Source: an uncultured Sulfitobacter sp. (GTDB lineage Bacteria; Pseudomonadota; Alphaproteobacteria; Rhodobacterales; Rhodobacteraceae). From it: 64,000 nt of DNA. Below the pieces are notes generated by a model. That model saw nothing but the letters and a program-made list of their open reading frames with translations, was not told the DNA's origin and ran no database searches. Position numbers and translations under genes: made by a program. This document shows, piece after piece, positions 45,246 through 54,958 of this stretch. The stretch spans positions 806,001 through 870,000 of the forward strand of contig NZ_CANMQS010000001.1 of the NCBI RefSeq assembly GCF_947500075.1, written 5' to 3'. The first letter of the stretch is position 1; every line of letters starts with the position of its first letter.

Positions 45246-45259
45246 GCACGTTAACGTGC
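45246..45259. promoter_or_regulatory. 14-bp perfect palindrome upstream of the response regulator gene
   Basis: GCACGTTAACGTGC lies in the 131-base divergent gap between the methylmalonyl-CoA epimerase and response-regulator genes, about 53 bases before the latter's ATG. Perfect symmetry over 14 bases suggests a dimer-binding operator; the binding protein is unknown. Confidence 0.3.
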
Positions 45260-45311
45260 TATTAGCCATCTGCCTTTAACCATGGTGTCCTAGCCAACTC
45301 TGGAGCGACCC

Positions 45312-46031
45312 ATGGACCCCAAAGACCCACTTGCGGCAAACCTGCCGGCCCCGACTGCAACGCGGCCCCTGCTGGGCCTGACCGTTCTGGTGGTAGAGGA
45401 CAGCCGCTTCGCCTGCGAAGCCTTGCGTTTGCTGTGCCTGCGGTCCGGCGCCCGGATCAGACGTGCCGATTGCCTGCGCTCCGCACGACGCCACCTGCGG
45501 GTTTACCGCCCCTCTGTGGTGATCATGGATCTTGGCCTGCCCGATGGCGACGGATGTGGGCTGATCACTGAATTGAACGAAGCCCAGCCGCGGGTTGAGG
45601 TGATCCTCGCCATCTCCGGTGATCCCGACACGGAAGCCGCAGCGCTGGCGGCTGGTGCGGATGACTTCATGGCCAAACCCATCATATCCATGGCGAATTT
45701 TCAGGAAAAGCTCCTGTCCCTCCTCCCAGAAGACCGCCGCCCACAGGGGGTGCGGGAGATATCCGATGTCCAGATTTCACCGGACCGAATCGCCTATCTG
45801 GACGATATGGCCCATGCAGCCGATATGCTGGAAGACATACAAAACGAGGCCGCCATTGATTATGTCGCCCAGTTCCTGACCGGCGTTGCACGATCGGCTG
45901 AGGATGGCGGCATGGAGCGCGCCGCACAAGCATTGGCGGCACGGCGTGCCACCGGTCAATCCGCCGGGTCAGAGACAGCCATCATCGCAGGGCTGATCCA
46001 GGAACGCCTGTCGCAACGCATGGCGATCTGA
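45312..46031 (+). CDS. Response regulator with C-terminal helical domain
   Basis: 239 residues. Receiver domain at about 23-140: acidic pair E29-D30 (VVED), phosphorylation site D73 (VIMDLGLPDGDG), S102 and K122 (FMAKP). The remaining 100 residues (ISPDRIAYLDDMAHAADMLEDIQNEAAIDYVAQFLTGVARSAEDGGMERAAQAL) are helical without a DNA-binding motif; they may be a dimerisation or phosphotransfer-like part, although no obvious Hpt histidine is seen. No histidine kinase gene is nearby. Confidence 0.88.
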   Translation: MDPKDPLAANLPAPTATRPLLGLTVLVVEDSRFACEALRLLCLRSGARIRRADCLRSARRHLRVYRPSVVIMDLGLPDGDGCGLITELNEAQPRVEVILAISGDPDTEAAALAAGADDFMAKPIISMANFQEKLLSLLPEDRRPQGVREISDVQISPDRIAYLDDMAHAADMLEDIQNEAAIDYVAQFLTGVARSAEDGGMERAAQALAARRATGQSAGSETAIIAGLIQERLSQRMAI

Positions 46032-46041
46032 GCGGCCTTGC

Positions 46042-46764
46042 TCACAACGCTGGATCAGACGCGACCCGAACCAACCCGGTCAGATCCCCCAAACGCTCAC
46101 GCTGCTGGCCTGCGTCATCAAAATTCGCAGGGGCCAACCATGCCAGAAACGCTTCCTTCAACGCGGGCCATTCGCGGTCGATGGCCGCGAACCACGCCGT
46201 ATCCCGGTTGCGCCCCTTCACGACTGTTGCCTGCCGAAACACACCTTCAAAGCTCAACCCCAGCCGCTGCGCTGCGCGTCGGGAGGGTGTGTTGAGCGCA
46301 TCACATTTCCACTCATACCGCCGATAGCCTGCATCAAACGCCCATTGCATCATCAAGAACATCGCATCTGTCGCCGCTCGGGTCTGCTGCAAGGCGGGGC
46401 TGAAATTGATATGGCCCACTTCGATTGATCCGGCTTCGGGTGCCACGCGCAGATAGCTGGCCACACCTTCCCATTGACCGCTCTGCAAGTTCCGCACCGC
46501 ATAGAAGAACGGGTCTGGCTGCCCTGCATGATCCCGCACCCACCTGTGATACTGCGCAGCAGATGAGAACGGGCCGTAAGGCATGTAGTCCCACACATGG
46601 TCCTCGCCCGCGTATGTCCGGAACAGCAATGCCGCATGGGCATCTGCCGACAAGGGGGTAAGTTCGGCATATTGCCCGCGCAGCACCTCTCCTTCCGGAC
46701 GGGGTGGCACCTGCCAGTCAGGGAGAAGAAAACCCACGGGGCGATCAGAAGAAAACGTGTTCAT
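46042..46764 (-). CDS. GNAT-family N-acetyltransferase
   Basis: About 240 residues, of the RimJ/RimL-like type: GEVLRGQYAELTPLSADAHAALLFRTY, WEGVASYLRVAPEAGSIEVGHINFSPALQQTRAATDAMFLMMQWAFDAGYRRYEWKCDALNTPSRRAAQRLGLSFEGVFRQATVVKGRNRDTAWFA. The RxxGx[GA]-type acetyl-CoA loop is replaced by QQTRAATDA, as in this subgroup. Target unknown. The start MNTFSSD (46764) is preferred to the ATG 12 codons upstream on the basis of homology. Confidence 0.87.
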   Translation of the reverse strand: MNTFSSDRPVGFLLPDWQVPPRPEGEVLRGQYAELTPLSADAHAALLFRTYAGEDHVWDYMPYGPFSSAAQYHRWVRDHAGQPDPFFYAVRNLQSGQWEGVASYLRVAPEAGSIEVGHINFSPALQQTRAATDAMFLMMQWAFDAGYRRYEWKCDALNTPSRRAAQRLGLSFEGVFRQATVVKGRNRDTAWFAAIDREWPALKEAFLAWLAPANFDDAGQQRERLGDLTGLVRVASDPAL

Positions 46765-46936
46765 ACACGCCACGTTAGGGCCAACTGCGGCGCAGGCCAA
46801 GTCAGCAATTGTACCATCCGCACCGGCGAAAAAGCCAAGAAACCGGCATCCGACTTACCCATTTCCGCCACATTCCACGGACATCCTTGACAGGTAAGAG
46901 TGCCAGACGCATGCGCCAGCGAAAGGATCAGTACCC

Positions 46937-47113
46937 GTGCAAAAGTTCCGCGATTTCTTCCGTGAAGACCCTGATGCCATCACCGTAGACTGGATTGTGC
47001 TGACAGCCTCCCTTGTGGGATTGGCCGTCGTTGTCGCTGCATCTTTCCAGGCTGGTTCAGACGGTCTGGCCGCGCAACTGCTGCAACAGATCGCCCCTGC
47101 TGACGGCTACTGA
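46937..47113 (+). CDS. Small Flp-pilin-like membrane protein
   Basis: A 58-residue frame with a GTG start, preceded by AAAGGA. After a charged stretch (QKFRDFFREDPDAITVDW) comes one hydrophobic segment (IVLTASLVGLAVVVAAS), then a short polar tail (QAGSDGLAAQLLQQ). The TVDW-IVLTA junction resembles the short Flp/TadE-like pilins of Rhodobacterales, whose processing site lies before the hydrophobic helix. No tad genes are near. Without a search the assignment is tentative, but codon use and ribosome site support a real gene. Confidence 0.6.
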   Translation: MQKFRDFFREDPDAITVDWIVLTASLVGLAVVVAASFQAGSDGLAAQLLQQIAPADGY

Positions 47114-47119
47114 CCCCCG

Positions 47120-48283
47120 CTAAAGCACGATGCCCGGATCCCTGCCCATGTCGAGGCCGGGGAAAATCATCCGCTCAAGCGTGGCTTGATCCAATCCGGT
47201 CGCTGCCCGCATCACCCATGCAGCCGGGGCGCGCACATCCGCAGTCGGCATCAGATCACGCCGATCATATAGCGCAGCCTCCGCCACACCGGGCCATTGC
47301 CCCAGCACCTGCCCCCCCCGCAGCGCGCCGCCTGCAAACAGCATCGCACCGCCTGTTCCGTGATCCGTTCCGCCTGTGCCGTTCACCGCAGCAGTGCGCC
47401 CAAACTCCGTCATGGCAAGAACGGCTGTTTTGTCCCAGATTTCAGCCCCCAAACCGTCCCGCAACCCCAGCAGGGTCTGGGACAAGGCGCGCAGGCTGCG
47501 GGGCAAGGTCCGCCGCTGAACCCGGTGGGTGTCCCACCCGCCCAGTGAAAAGGCCGCCACCCGCGATGCCCCGCGCAACCGCGCGGCCGCAAACTGTGCA
47601 ATCTGGAGATGGGCGCCGCCACGGCGCGGCCCTTCAAGCCCGGCATCAGACAGCATCTGCGCCTCCGCCAGGGCCGCATGCAGCGCCGGATCCCGTTCCA
47701 TCACCAGTTCAGCCAGCCGCAAAGCCTGCGGGCTGAGCCCCAGCTTCGCCTCCGGCGTCCAATTGGCAACCGGTGCTTCACCGTCCAGCACCCGCACTTC
47801 TGTCGTGCCAATGGCGTAAGCCGTCTCCGCCTCCAGCCCCGGCACCTGTTGCAGCATTCGGTTCAGCCAGCCGTCGCGCACGCCACTGTCAAGCACCTCC
47901 GTCCCCGCTTCCAGCATGTCCTGCCCGTCAAAATGGCTGCGTTTGTCACGATAGGGCGTCGACACTGCGTGCATGAAACCCAACTCCCCCGCCTGCCAAA
48001 GCGGCATCAGATCGCGCAACGCCGGGTGCAACGCGAAGTATCCATCCAGATCAATCCCGTCGCTCAGATCCATCCCTGGACGCAAGGCGGCAAAAGCCGG
48101 GTCGCCCACCGGGCGCACCACATCAAGCCCATCCATGCCCCCGCGCAGGATGATCACCACCAACCGCATGTCCCAAGGCGCCTGCGCAAAGGCCACAGGT
48201 GTGACCAACGGACTGGCGGCCAGCGAACACCCGATGATGCCTGCCCGCTGCAACACCCCACGTCTGGTGAATTTCGCTGACAT
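47120..48283 (-). CDS. DUF1501-family exported protein
   Basis: 387 residues. A Tat-type signal peptide opens the protein (KFTRRGVLQRAGIIGCSLAASPL, ending VAFAQ). The body has the DUF1501 marks LVVIILRGGMDGLDVVRP, FSLGGWDTH and MTEFGRTAAVNGTGGTDHGTGG, a fold related to sulfatases/phosphatases. The substrate is unknown. AGGAGGG precedes ATG 48283; longer frame upstream has no homology. The gene follows DUF1800 by 11 bases, the usual DUF1800-DUF1501 pairing. Confidence 0.9.
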   Translation of the reverse strand: MSAKFTRRGVLQRAGIIGCSLAASPLVTPVAFAQAPWDMRLVVIILRGGMDGLDVVRPVGDPAFAALRPGMDLSDGIDLDGYFALHPALRDLMPLWQAGELGFMHAVSTPYRDKRSHFDGQDMLEAGTEVLDSGVRDGWLNRMLQQVPGLEAETAYAIGTTEVRVLDGEAPVANWTPEAKLGLSPQALRLAELVMERDPALHAALAEAQMLSDAGLEGPRRGGAHLQIAQFAAARLRGASRVAAFSLGGWDTHRVQRRTLPRSLRALSQTLLGLRDGLGAEIWDKTAVLAMTEFGRTAAVNGTGGTDHGTGGAMLFAGGALRGGQVLGQWPGVAEAALYDRRDLMPTADVRAPAAWVMRAATGLDQATLERMIFPGLDMGRDPGIVL

Positions 48284-48294
48284 ACCGCCCCCTC

Positions 48295-49677
48295 CTACCG
48301 CCGCTGCATGGCCGGAGACGCCAGCACAAGCCCAATCGCCACGGCCCGGTTTTCCGCAGCACCCACCGCGAAGTCCAACTCGGGCGGGACCACCTCGCCC
48401 AGCGCCTTCACGACATAATCGCGGGGGTCCGGCAATTCGGACAGCAACCGCACAGGCGCGTTCACCGCCCATTCCAGCCGCGCGGCCACCCCCTGCGGCG
48501 TCACCCAGGCATCGTCTTCCTCCGGCCAGCCGTCCGGTCCGCCGGGCCTTTGATACTCAAACCCCATCACCCGCAGCGGCTTGAGGAACAGCGTGTTCAA
48601 ATCGCGGGGCCGCAGGGCGGCAAACGTGGCGTCCGGCACAGCCAGAGAGCGCAACGCAGTGCTGATGAACTCCAGCGGAGGACGGATATTCACCGCCTCC
48701 GGCTGCCACGCGGCGGAATGGTCGAGCAGCGCCTCGTATGTCGCCATCAGTTCGCCACCACTGGACAGATACGCCGATGCCACATGATCAACCAGCGCGT
48801 CAGGCGGCGCGTCCGACACAAAATGCACCGCCAGCTTGCGCGCCAGATGCCGCGCCGTCGCAGGATGCACTGCCAGATCCTTCAACGCGCGGTGAATGGG
48901 TTCAATTGTACCGGTATGAGGATAAGTCACGCCCAGCACGGTCTTCGACCCCGGCTCCACCATGTTCTTGCGGAACCTGAAGCCGAAATCCCGCGTGCCA
49001 CCAAGCCCCGTCAGCAGGTTGGCAAAGGCCCGCACATCCGCCTGGTCATACGGTCCTTCGACCCCCAGCGTGTGCAGTTCCAACACCTCACGCGCAAGGT
49101 TTTCGTTCAATCCGCGTTTGCGCCCCGGCCGCTGCGCTGCCGGGCTGTTCTCCCCGGCTGAGATGTTCTGATCCAGATAATGCAACATCAAGGGATGCGT
49201 GACGGCAGAGATCAGCAGATCGGAAAACCGCCCAGCAATGAAGGGGCGCACGGCTTCTTCCACATAGAGGGGTGGCGCGCCAACGGTCAGCCCGGCTTTG
49301 CCAATCGTGGTGAAATGATCCGCCCAGAACGCCGCCAGTCGCTCGTGGAAAGCCGCAGGCGTGTTGATCCGCCGCAACATCGAATGGCCGAACCATGCCA
49401 ACCGGTCCAGCCGCATCTCCCGCCGCAAAGCCTTGACCTTTTGTTCCGCCGCCTTGCCTTCTTCCGTATCCGGGTTTTCCCGCGCGTATTGGCGAAACCG
49501 GCGGTTGCGCACCAATTGTTCGCGCAGATGCCGGTAGGGTGGCAGCGGATAGCGGGCGCGCATCGTATCCTGCCCGGCCACCCCGTCCAGCATCGCCGTA
49601 ACCGACGCAACAGGGGCCACCACAGGGGACAACCCGTATCCAAATCGGCGCTCGGCAAAGGTTGGATCAAAGGACAA
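48295..49677 (-). CDS. DUF1800-family protein
   Basis: About 460 residues. DUF1800 marks are RFGYGLSP near the start, FWADHFTT (metal-type HF), LNENLAREVLELHTLGVEGPYDQADVRAFANLLTG in the centre and ARKLAVHFVSDAPP later. The role is unknown; DUF1800 and DUF1501 proteins are usually encoded together and are exported or surface-linked. No clear signal peptide is visible here. TTG at 49677 is chosen (GGAG 6 bases before it and homology starts at LSFDPTFAERRFGYG); an ATG at 49737 without a ribosome site is the alternative. Confidence 0.85.
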   Translation of the reverse strand: MSFDPTFAERRFGYGLSPVVAPVASVTAMLDGVAGQDTMRARYPLPPYRHLREQLVRNRRFRQYARENPDTEEGKAAEQKVKALRREMRLDRLAWFGHSMLRRINTPAAFHERLAAFWADHFTTIGKAGLTVGAPPLYVEEAVRPFIAGRFSDLLISAVTHPLMLHYLDQNISAGENSPAAQRPGRKRGLNENLAREVLELHTLGVEGPYDQADVRAFANLLTGLGGTRDFGFRFRKNMVEPGSKTVLGVTYPHTGTIEPIHRALKDLAVHPATARHLARKLAVHFVSDAPPDALVDHVASAYLSSGGELMATYEALLDHSAAWQPEAVNIRPPLEFISTALRSLAVPDATFAALRPRDLNTLFLKPLRVMGFEYQRPGGPDGWPEEDDAWVTPQGVAARLEWAVNAPVRLLSELPDPRDYVVKALGEVVPPELDFAVGAAENRAVAIGLVLASPAMQRR

Positions 49678-49783
49678 AGGGCGGCTCCACGTCAGGTGTT
49701 CACCGTCCAATCTAAGCAACAACGGCCCGGATTTCATCCCGGACCGTGTGTCAAATGCAAAGCTGCGCAGGCCAGCCCGTGGG

Positions 49784-51634
49784 TCAGTCCTGCGGGATTA
49801 CCCGCAGACCAAGCTCCATCAACTGATCGCTTGTCGGATCGCTGGGCGCGTTCATCATCAGGTCTTCGGCGCGCTGGTTCATCGGGAAAAGGATCACCTC
49901 ACGAATGTTCGCCTCATCCGCCAGCAGCATCACGATCCGGTCGATCCCAGCTGCACAACCACCGTGAGGCGGGGCGCCGTATTGGAAGGCGTTGACCATG
50001 CCGCCAAAGCGTTTCTCAACTTCTTCCTTGCCGTAGCCTGCAATTTCAAAGGCTTTGAACATGATCTCCGGCTTGTGGTTCCGAATGGCGCCCGACACCA
50101 GCTCATAGCCGTTGCAAGCCAGATCATACTGGTATCCCAGCACCTTGAGCGGATCACCTTCAAGCGCTTCCATCCCGCCCTGCGGCATGGAGAAGGGGTT
50201 GTGCTCAAAGTCAATCTTGCCGGTTTCTTCGTCCGCTTCGTAGATCGGGAAATCCACGATCCAGGCAAAGGCGAAGCGATCCTTATCGGTCAGGCCAAGT
50301 TCCTCACCAATGACATTCCGGGCGCGGCCAGCAACGCCTTCAAACGCTTTGGGTTTACCGCCGAGGAAGAACGCCGCGTCGCCGACGCCGAGGCCCAGCT
50401 GCTGGCGGATGGCTTCGGTGCGTTCTGGCCCGATGTTCTTGGCCAGCGGTCCGGCGGCTTCTTCGCCCAAAGTGATCTCACCCGCCTTGATCAGTGCGTT
50501 CACCTCTTTGACGGTGATCCCACGCGCCTGCGCGATGCTGTCGGGCGATTCCTTGCGCCAGAAGATATAGCCCATGCCGGGCAACCCTTCCTTCTGGGCG
50601 AAGGCATTCATCCGGTCGCAGAACTTGCGGCTGCCCCCCGTAGGCGCAGGGATGGCGCGCACCTCGGTGCCCTCCTGCTCCAACAGTTTGGCGAAAATCG
50701 CAAAACCGGAGCCTGCGAAATGCTCGCTCACCACCTGCATCTTGATGGGGTTTCTGAGGTCCGGCTTGTCTGAACCATACCAAAGGGCTGCATCCTTGTA
50801 GGAGATCTGCTCCCACGTCTGATCCACTTTCCGGCCTTTGCCGAATTCCTCGAAAATGCCACCAATCACCGGCTGGATCGTGTCGAACACGTCCTGCTGG
50901 GTGACAAAGGACATCTCAAGGTCGAGCTGGTAGAAATCCGTCGGCGACCGATCCGCGCGCGGGTCTTCATCGCGGAAACAGGGCGCGATCTGGAAATACT
51001 TGTCAAAGCCTGAGACCATCAGCAGTTGCTTGAACTGCTGGGGCGCCTGCGGCAGGGCATAGAACTTGCCCGGATGCAGGCGGCTTGGCACCAGAAAGTC
51101 GCGCGCCCCTTCAGGAGAGGATGCGGTGATAATCGGCGTCTGGAATTCCTTGAACCCCTGATCCCACATGCGTTTACGGATGGAGGCAACCACGTCAGAG
51201 CGCAGCACCATGTTGTCCTGCATCTTCTCCCGGCGCAAATCGAGGTAACGATAGCGCAGACGGGTTTCCTCCGGGTATTCCTGATCACCAAAGACCATCA
51301 ACGGCAGTTCCGCCGCCGCACCCAACACTTCGATGTCACGGATGAAGACCTCGATCTCACCTGTCGGCAGCTTGGGGTTGATCAGGCTCTCATCGCGCGC
51401 CTTCACTTCACCATCAATGCGGATACACCATTCTGAGCGGACCTTCTCCACGTCCGCAAAGGCGGCGCTGTCGGGGTCACAGATCAACTGCGTCATGCCG
51501 TAGTGATCCCGCAGATCGATGAACAGCACCCCACCATGGTCGCGCACGCGGTGCACCCACCCGGCAAGACGCACGTTCTGTCCCTTGTTCGAAAGGTTCA
51601 GATCTGCGCAGGTAAAATCACGATAGGCGTGCAT
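49784..51634 (-). CDS. aspS: Aspartate-tRNA ligase
   Basis: 616 residues, class II synthetase of the bacterial type. OB-fold anticodon domain ([31 protein letters not shown]), motif 2 [25 protein letters not shown], the GAD insertion domain in the middle, and motif 3 [18 protein letters not shown] near the C-terminus. The frame is open further upstream; ATG 51634 starts at [12 protein letters not shown], as in other AspRS proteins. It lies 61 bases after the four-gene operon on the same strand. Confidence 0.97.
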   Translation of the reverse strand: MHAYRDFTCADLNLSNKGQNVRLAGWVHRVRDHGGVLFIDLRDHYGMTQLICDPDSAAFADVEKVRSEWCIRIDGEVKARDESLINPKLPTGEIEVFIRDIEVLGAAAELPLMVFGDQEYPEETRLRYRYLDLRREKMQDNMVLRSDVVASIRKRMWDQGFKEFQTPIITASSPEGARDFLVPSRLHPGKFYALPQAPQQFKQLLMVSGFDKYFQIAPCFRDEDPRADRSPTDFYQLDLEMSFVTQQDVFDTIQPVIGGIFEEFGKGRKVDQTWEQISYKDAALWYGSDKPDLRNPIKMQVVSEHFAGSGFAIFAKLLEQEGTEVRAIPAPTGGSRKFCDRMNAFAQKEGLPGMGYIFWRKESPDSIAQARGITVKEVNALIKAGEITLGEEAAGPLAKNIGPERTEAIRQQLGLGVGDAAFFLGGKPKAFEGVAGRARNVIGEELGLTDKDRFAFAWIVDFPIYEADEETGKIDFEHNPFSMPQGGMEALEGDPLKVLGYQYDLACNGYELVSGAIRNHKPEIMFKAFEIAGYGKEEVEKRFGGMVNAFQYGAPPHGGCAAGIDRIVMLLADEANIREVILFPMNQRAEDLMMNAPSDPTSDQLMELGLRVIPQD

Positions 51635-51695
51635 AATGGGTCCCTTCCTGGGGCGAAAAACAATGGCGCAGATACACCGTTTGCATGTGTCAAAG

Positions 51696-52028
51696 TCAAG
51701 GCGGTGTGATGGAAACGATTTGTCGGTTTGGTTTAGACATGGCCGATGTGGCCGGCGGCGCACACCCGCGCAAGCCAGACGGCAGCACCAGCCACGCCCC
51801 GGCCCCATAAAGCCGCGCCGCGACATCTGCCCGCGCGCCGATCACTGTCACGCTCACCGCGTTTTGCGCAACAATCGCCACATCCTCCGGCAGGGCCGCC
51901 AGAAACGCCGCATCCGGCAGCATCACAACCGCAGCCGGTGCCCGGTCTGACAGCACCATGACCGATGCCAGAACAGCGATCCAGCCACCCACCAAAGCAA
52001 CAGCGCACAGAAGCGCCCTAATAATCAT
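51696..52028 (-). CDS. Small membrane-anchored hypothetical protein
   Basis: 110 residues. One N-terminal membrane segment ([23 protein letters not shown]), then an exterior part, [59 protein letters not shown] do not recognise a family. ATG 52028 overlaps the last codons of the upstream gene by 11 bases, so it is the last gene of an operon of four overlapping genes beginning with the FAD oxidase. Confidence 0.7.
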   Translation of the reverse strand: MIIRALLCAVALVGGWIAVLASVMVLSDRAPAAVVMLPDAAFLAALPEDVAIVAQNAVSVTVIGARADVAARLYGAGAWLVLPSGLRGCAPPATSAMSKPNRQIVSITPP

Positions 52029-53070
52029 GGATATGCTCCACCTGTGCCGGACCTTCCCCAAACCGCCGAAGGGTTGCCAGCAGATCCGTCACCGGGACCA
52101 TGAACAAATGGCGGTAGTCCTCATAGCCCTGCCTTTGGAAGCTGAACAGCGCACCGGGCATCTCCGCCTGATCGGACAGGGCGGTGAACATGATATCGTC
52201 GTTGCCCGCAATCTCGGCCAGATCAATGCCGCGTGCCGCCATCTCGACCAGCACCCGCGTCAGCGCCCGGTAACGCGGTGCCTCAACCACGATGACATCG
52301 CCGCGATGTTCAACCACGCTGAGGCCATCCAGACCATCCAGCACCGCCGCATCGGGTCCTTTGACCACCATCCGCAGGCTCAGCGCATCCCCGCCGACGC
52401 TGTCCACCGCAGCGGCGATCACTTGCGCATAGGCCGCCTTGGCCGCGTATTCTCCGCCCAGGGCAAACCGGCGTTCCAGATCACGCGGGTTGTCTGTTTG
52501 GGCTGCGCGCAAGGCTGCTGCATCTGCCGGGAAGTCGTATTTATACCACGGCACCTGCTGAAGAAACGTCGCATAGTCAGCCGCTTGCCGGGCAGAAAGC
52601 TTGTCGAGCGGGCTCAACCGCTCCCCCCTTACAAGGGTCGCAAGCCGGCCCAGTGTTTCTTCATAGAGGGCCTTCATCGCCATCTCTGCCGAAAAGCTGA
52701 CGCCGATGACATAGACCAGCTCTTTGGTCGCACGATCCACCCCTCCGTGGGCCGCGGCCTGCTCTTTCAACGCACAAAGGGACGTCCAATAGGTTTTGAC
52801 CGCATTGAAGTAGCCAAAATCATGGGGATCGTCTGTTTCAATAACCTCGGCATAATCGTCATAGGCGTGGACGATATGCCACTCCGGATAGGTCAGCAGC
52901 GTGCGCGCCTCCGCCCTGTGATCCTCTGGCGGCAACAACGCATCATAGGGCTGCGCAACACCGTTGCCACGGCATGCGACTTCGACCCAGGCGACCGGAG
53001 CCACCAGCACTGCACCCAACACCACGGCCAGAACAACCAGCCGCAGGATCCAGCGCAAGAGCCACCGCAT
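52018..53070 (-). CDS. Conserved hypothetical protein with N-terminal anchor
   Basis: 350 residues. An N-terminal membrane anchor (LLRWILRLVVLAVVLGAVLVAPVAW) is followed by a soluble domain with YPEWHIVHAYDDYAEVIETDDPHDFGYFNAVKTYWTSLCALKEQA and KELVYVIGVSFSAEMAMKALYEETLGRLATLVRG. No known catalytic motif is evident. ATG 53070 overlaps the stop of the preceding membrane protein as ATGA. The operon context (FAD oxidase, DUF4383-like protein, this protein and a small anchored protein) suggests a membrane-linked redox or lipid process (inference). Confidence 0.8.
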   Translation of the reverse strand: MRWLLRWILRLVVLAVVLGAVLVAPVAWVEVACRGNGVAQPYDALLPPEDHRAEARTLLTYPEWHIVHAYDDYAEVIETDDPHDFGYFNAVKTYWTSLCALKEQAAAHGGVDRATKELVYVIGVSFSAEMAMKALYEETLGRLATLVRGERLSPLDKLSARQAADYATFLQQVPWYKYDFPADAAALRAAQTDNPRDLERRFALGGEYAAKAAYAQVIAAAVDSVGGDALSLRMVVKGPDAAVLDGLDGLSVVEHRGDVIVVEAPRYRALTRVLVEMAARGIDLAEIAGNDDIMFTALSDQAEMPGALFSFQRQGYEDYRHLFMVPVTDLLATLRRFGEGPAQVEHIHDY

Positions 53071-53474
53071 CAATCCCGCTCCACCCGCACACCGGCCCAG
53101 AGCGCGAAGGCCCCAAGCGCCAGATGCGGGAGGTTGGCCAGAAAACGCACCAGCGTGAACGACATCCCTTCGGAGGCATTGGTGAAAATCCCCAGATCGA
53201 GGTAGCCATAGCCTGTAAAGAAGCCAAACACCCCATCTCCAAGATAAAGCGCCCCGAAGATCAGCAAGAACGACCGCGCGGCGCGCTGCGAGATGAGCGC
53301 CGCCGCCAAGGCCCACAGGGCAGAGGCCACGTGCAGGGAATCATCAAAGATATCAAGGGCAAAGATACCAAAGGCCAGCCCCTGCGCGTCCGTCAGCCCC
53401 GGCACGTAGTTCAGTGACGCCGCTGCCAGCAGCACCACCATATACCCCAGACAAATCTTGCGCAGCGTGGTCAT
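53070..53474 (-). CDS. DUF4383-like four-helix membrane protein
   Basis: 134 residues with about four membrane segments (ICLGYMVVLLAAASLNYVPG, HVASALWALAAALIS, FLLIFGALYLGDGVFGFFTG, FLANLPHLALGAFALWAG). The arrangement NASEGMSFTLVRFLANLPHLALG and YLGDGVFGFFTGYG resembles DUF4383, a family of unknown role. It overlaps both neighbours by ATGA (53474 with the FAD oxidase stop; 53070 with the next start), so it is translated as part of the operon. Confidence 0.78.
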   Translation of the reverse strand: MTTLRKICLGYMVVLLAAASLNYVPGLTDAQGLAFGIFALDIFDDSLHVASALWALAAALISQRAARSFLLIFGALYLGDGVFGFFTGYGYLDLGIFTNASEGMSFTLVRFLANLPHLALGAFALWAGVRVERD

Positions 53475-54958
53475 AGTTTCTCCAGATAGCTGTCCCACAG
53501 ATTGTTCCGGAATATAAGGTCCGGGTCCATGGCGCGCTTGGCTGACGCAAAGGCAGCCGCGCGGGGATAGGCACGTTCCAGCTGAGAGACCGTCGGATGT
53601 GGACGGTACGGCAGGTAGTAGGTTCCGCCAATGTCGATGATACCGTCAATCAACGCCCGTGTCATGCGGGCCATGTCCGCTTCAGCCCGCGCGGTCATTT
53701 CCTGAGAGAACGACATCACGGCCGCAATCCGCGGTGTTGTCGCATAGGACAGCCAGCTTTCCGCATCCGTGTTCACAAATCTGAGCGTCACGTTCAGGAA
53801 CTCCTGGTACGATCCCGGAATGACCTGACGGCACAGCGTCAGGAAGTCCGCGAAGCGTTCTGGCGGCACAAAATACTCGTGCAGGATGTCCGTGCGGGTG
53901 TCGTCCCGGTCATCCAATGTCACCACGGGTTCGTTGATCACCGTGTTACGTGTCGTATCGCCACCGCCCAGCGTGGTGCCCAGATCCGTTTCAAACCACC
54001 ACCGCACGGATTTCATCCGCTCATTGCCCAATTGCGCGCGGTACACATGGCGCGCAATCTTGGACATGAAGCCGGAACCCGGCGCAGGCGGCAGATCCTC
54101 CTGATCCTGCGTAGGCCGGTAGGTGATCATCAGCGCTTCACGGAAAAATGCCCCGCGCTCCACGTTCAGCCGCCCGTAGGCCATGGTCACATCCGGGTCT
54201 TCCAGCGCAGTGATGAACGCCGTGCCAAAATCCTCCGCAGGCATCTTGTCGAAGGTCGGTGCGATGCGCGCGTTCTTCTCCATCTCCACTTCAAGCGCGA
54301 TGATCGCCCCGGTCAGGCCATAACCGCCCATGCTCTGGTTGAACACATCCGCGTTTTGGCTGCGGGAGCAGGTCACCAGCGAACCGTCAGGCGTGATCAA
54401 ATCAATACTGCGAACCGTCGCGCCCATCGGACCAAACGGCACCGGCCAGCCATGAGCATTCACACAGAACGTCGCAGCAACGCCAAAATCGTTGTTGGAT
54501 TGCATGACCTTAGGCGAATACCCGATGGGGTCGAGCGCCGCGATCACCTCTTGCCACCTTGCACCGGCGTGAACCCTGTAGGTGCCCTTGGCTGTGTCCG
54601 GCTCCACCATCGCATTGTCGAAGGTGATCGCATGACCGTCCCGTGGGATGGCCTGCCCGCCCATTGAATGGCGCGCGGCACTGACGTTCACAGGACGACC
54701 CGCCGCGCGGGCTTCCTGCATCTCTGCCCGGATTGCCGCAACCAAAGCCTCACCCGCGTCCTCTTGCAGGGTGATATGCTTGTGAACCGGTGTCGCGCTC
54801 AACAGGCTCGCGTCGTTCAGATGCCCGGCGGCAGTCGCTTGGCCGACCCTCTGTGTGCCTGCCAAAACAGGCTGTTGGCGTGCCAATCTGCTGTTGGCAA
54901 AAGCGCCTATGGCCGCTCCGCCTCCCAAAAGCGCTGCGCGTCTTGTCCAGTTTCGCAT
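53471..54958 (-). CDS. Tat-exported FAD-linked oxidase
   Basis: 495 residues. A Tat-like signal (NWTRRAALLGGGAAIGAFA) precedes an FAD_binding_4 domain (ARHSMGGQAIPRDGHAITFDNAMVE, about 94-120; WQEVIAALDPIGYSPKVMQSNNDFGVAATFCVNAHGWPVPFGPMGATVRSIDLITPDGSLVTC). The C-terminal half, ending in GTYYLPYRPHPTVSQLERAYPRAAAFASAKRAMDPDLIFRNNLWDSYL, resembles aldonolactone-oxidase/DIMINUTO-like relatives. The electron donor is unknown. First gene of the overlapping four-gene operon. A promoter should lie in the gap starting at 54959. Confidence 0.88.
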   Translation of the reverse strand: MRNWTRRAALLGGGAAIGAFANSRLARQQPVLAGTQRVGQATAAGHLNDASLLSATPVHKHITLQEDAGEALVAAIRAEMQEARAAGRPVNVSAARHSMGGQAIPRDGHAITFDNAMVEPDTAKGTYRVHAGARWQEVIAALDPIGYSPKVMQSNNDFGVAATFCVNAHGWPVPFGPMGATVRSIDLITPDGSLVTCSRSQNADVFNQSMGGYGLTGAIIALEVEMEKNARIAPTFDKMPAEDFGTAFITALEDPDVTMAYGRLNVERGAFFREALMITYRPTQDQEDLPPAPGSGFMSKIARHVYRAQLGNERMKSVRWWFETDLGTTLGGGDTTRNTVINEPVVTLDDRDDTRTDILHEYFVPPERFADFLTLCRQVIPGSYQEFLNVTLRFVNTDAESWLSYATTPRIAAVMSFSQEMTARAEADMARMTRALIDGIIDIGGTYYLPYRPHPTVSQLERAYPRAAAFASAKRAMDPDLIFRNNLWDSYLEKL

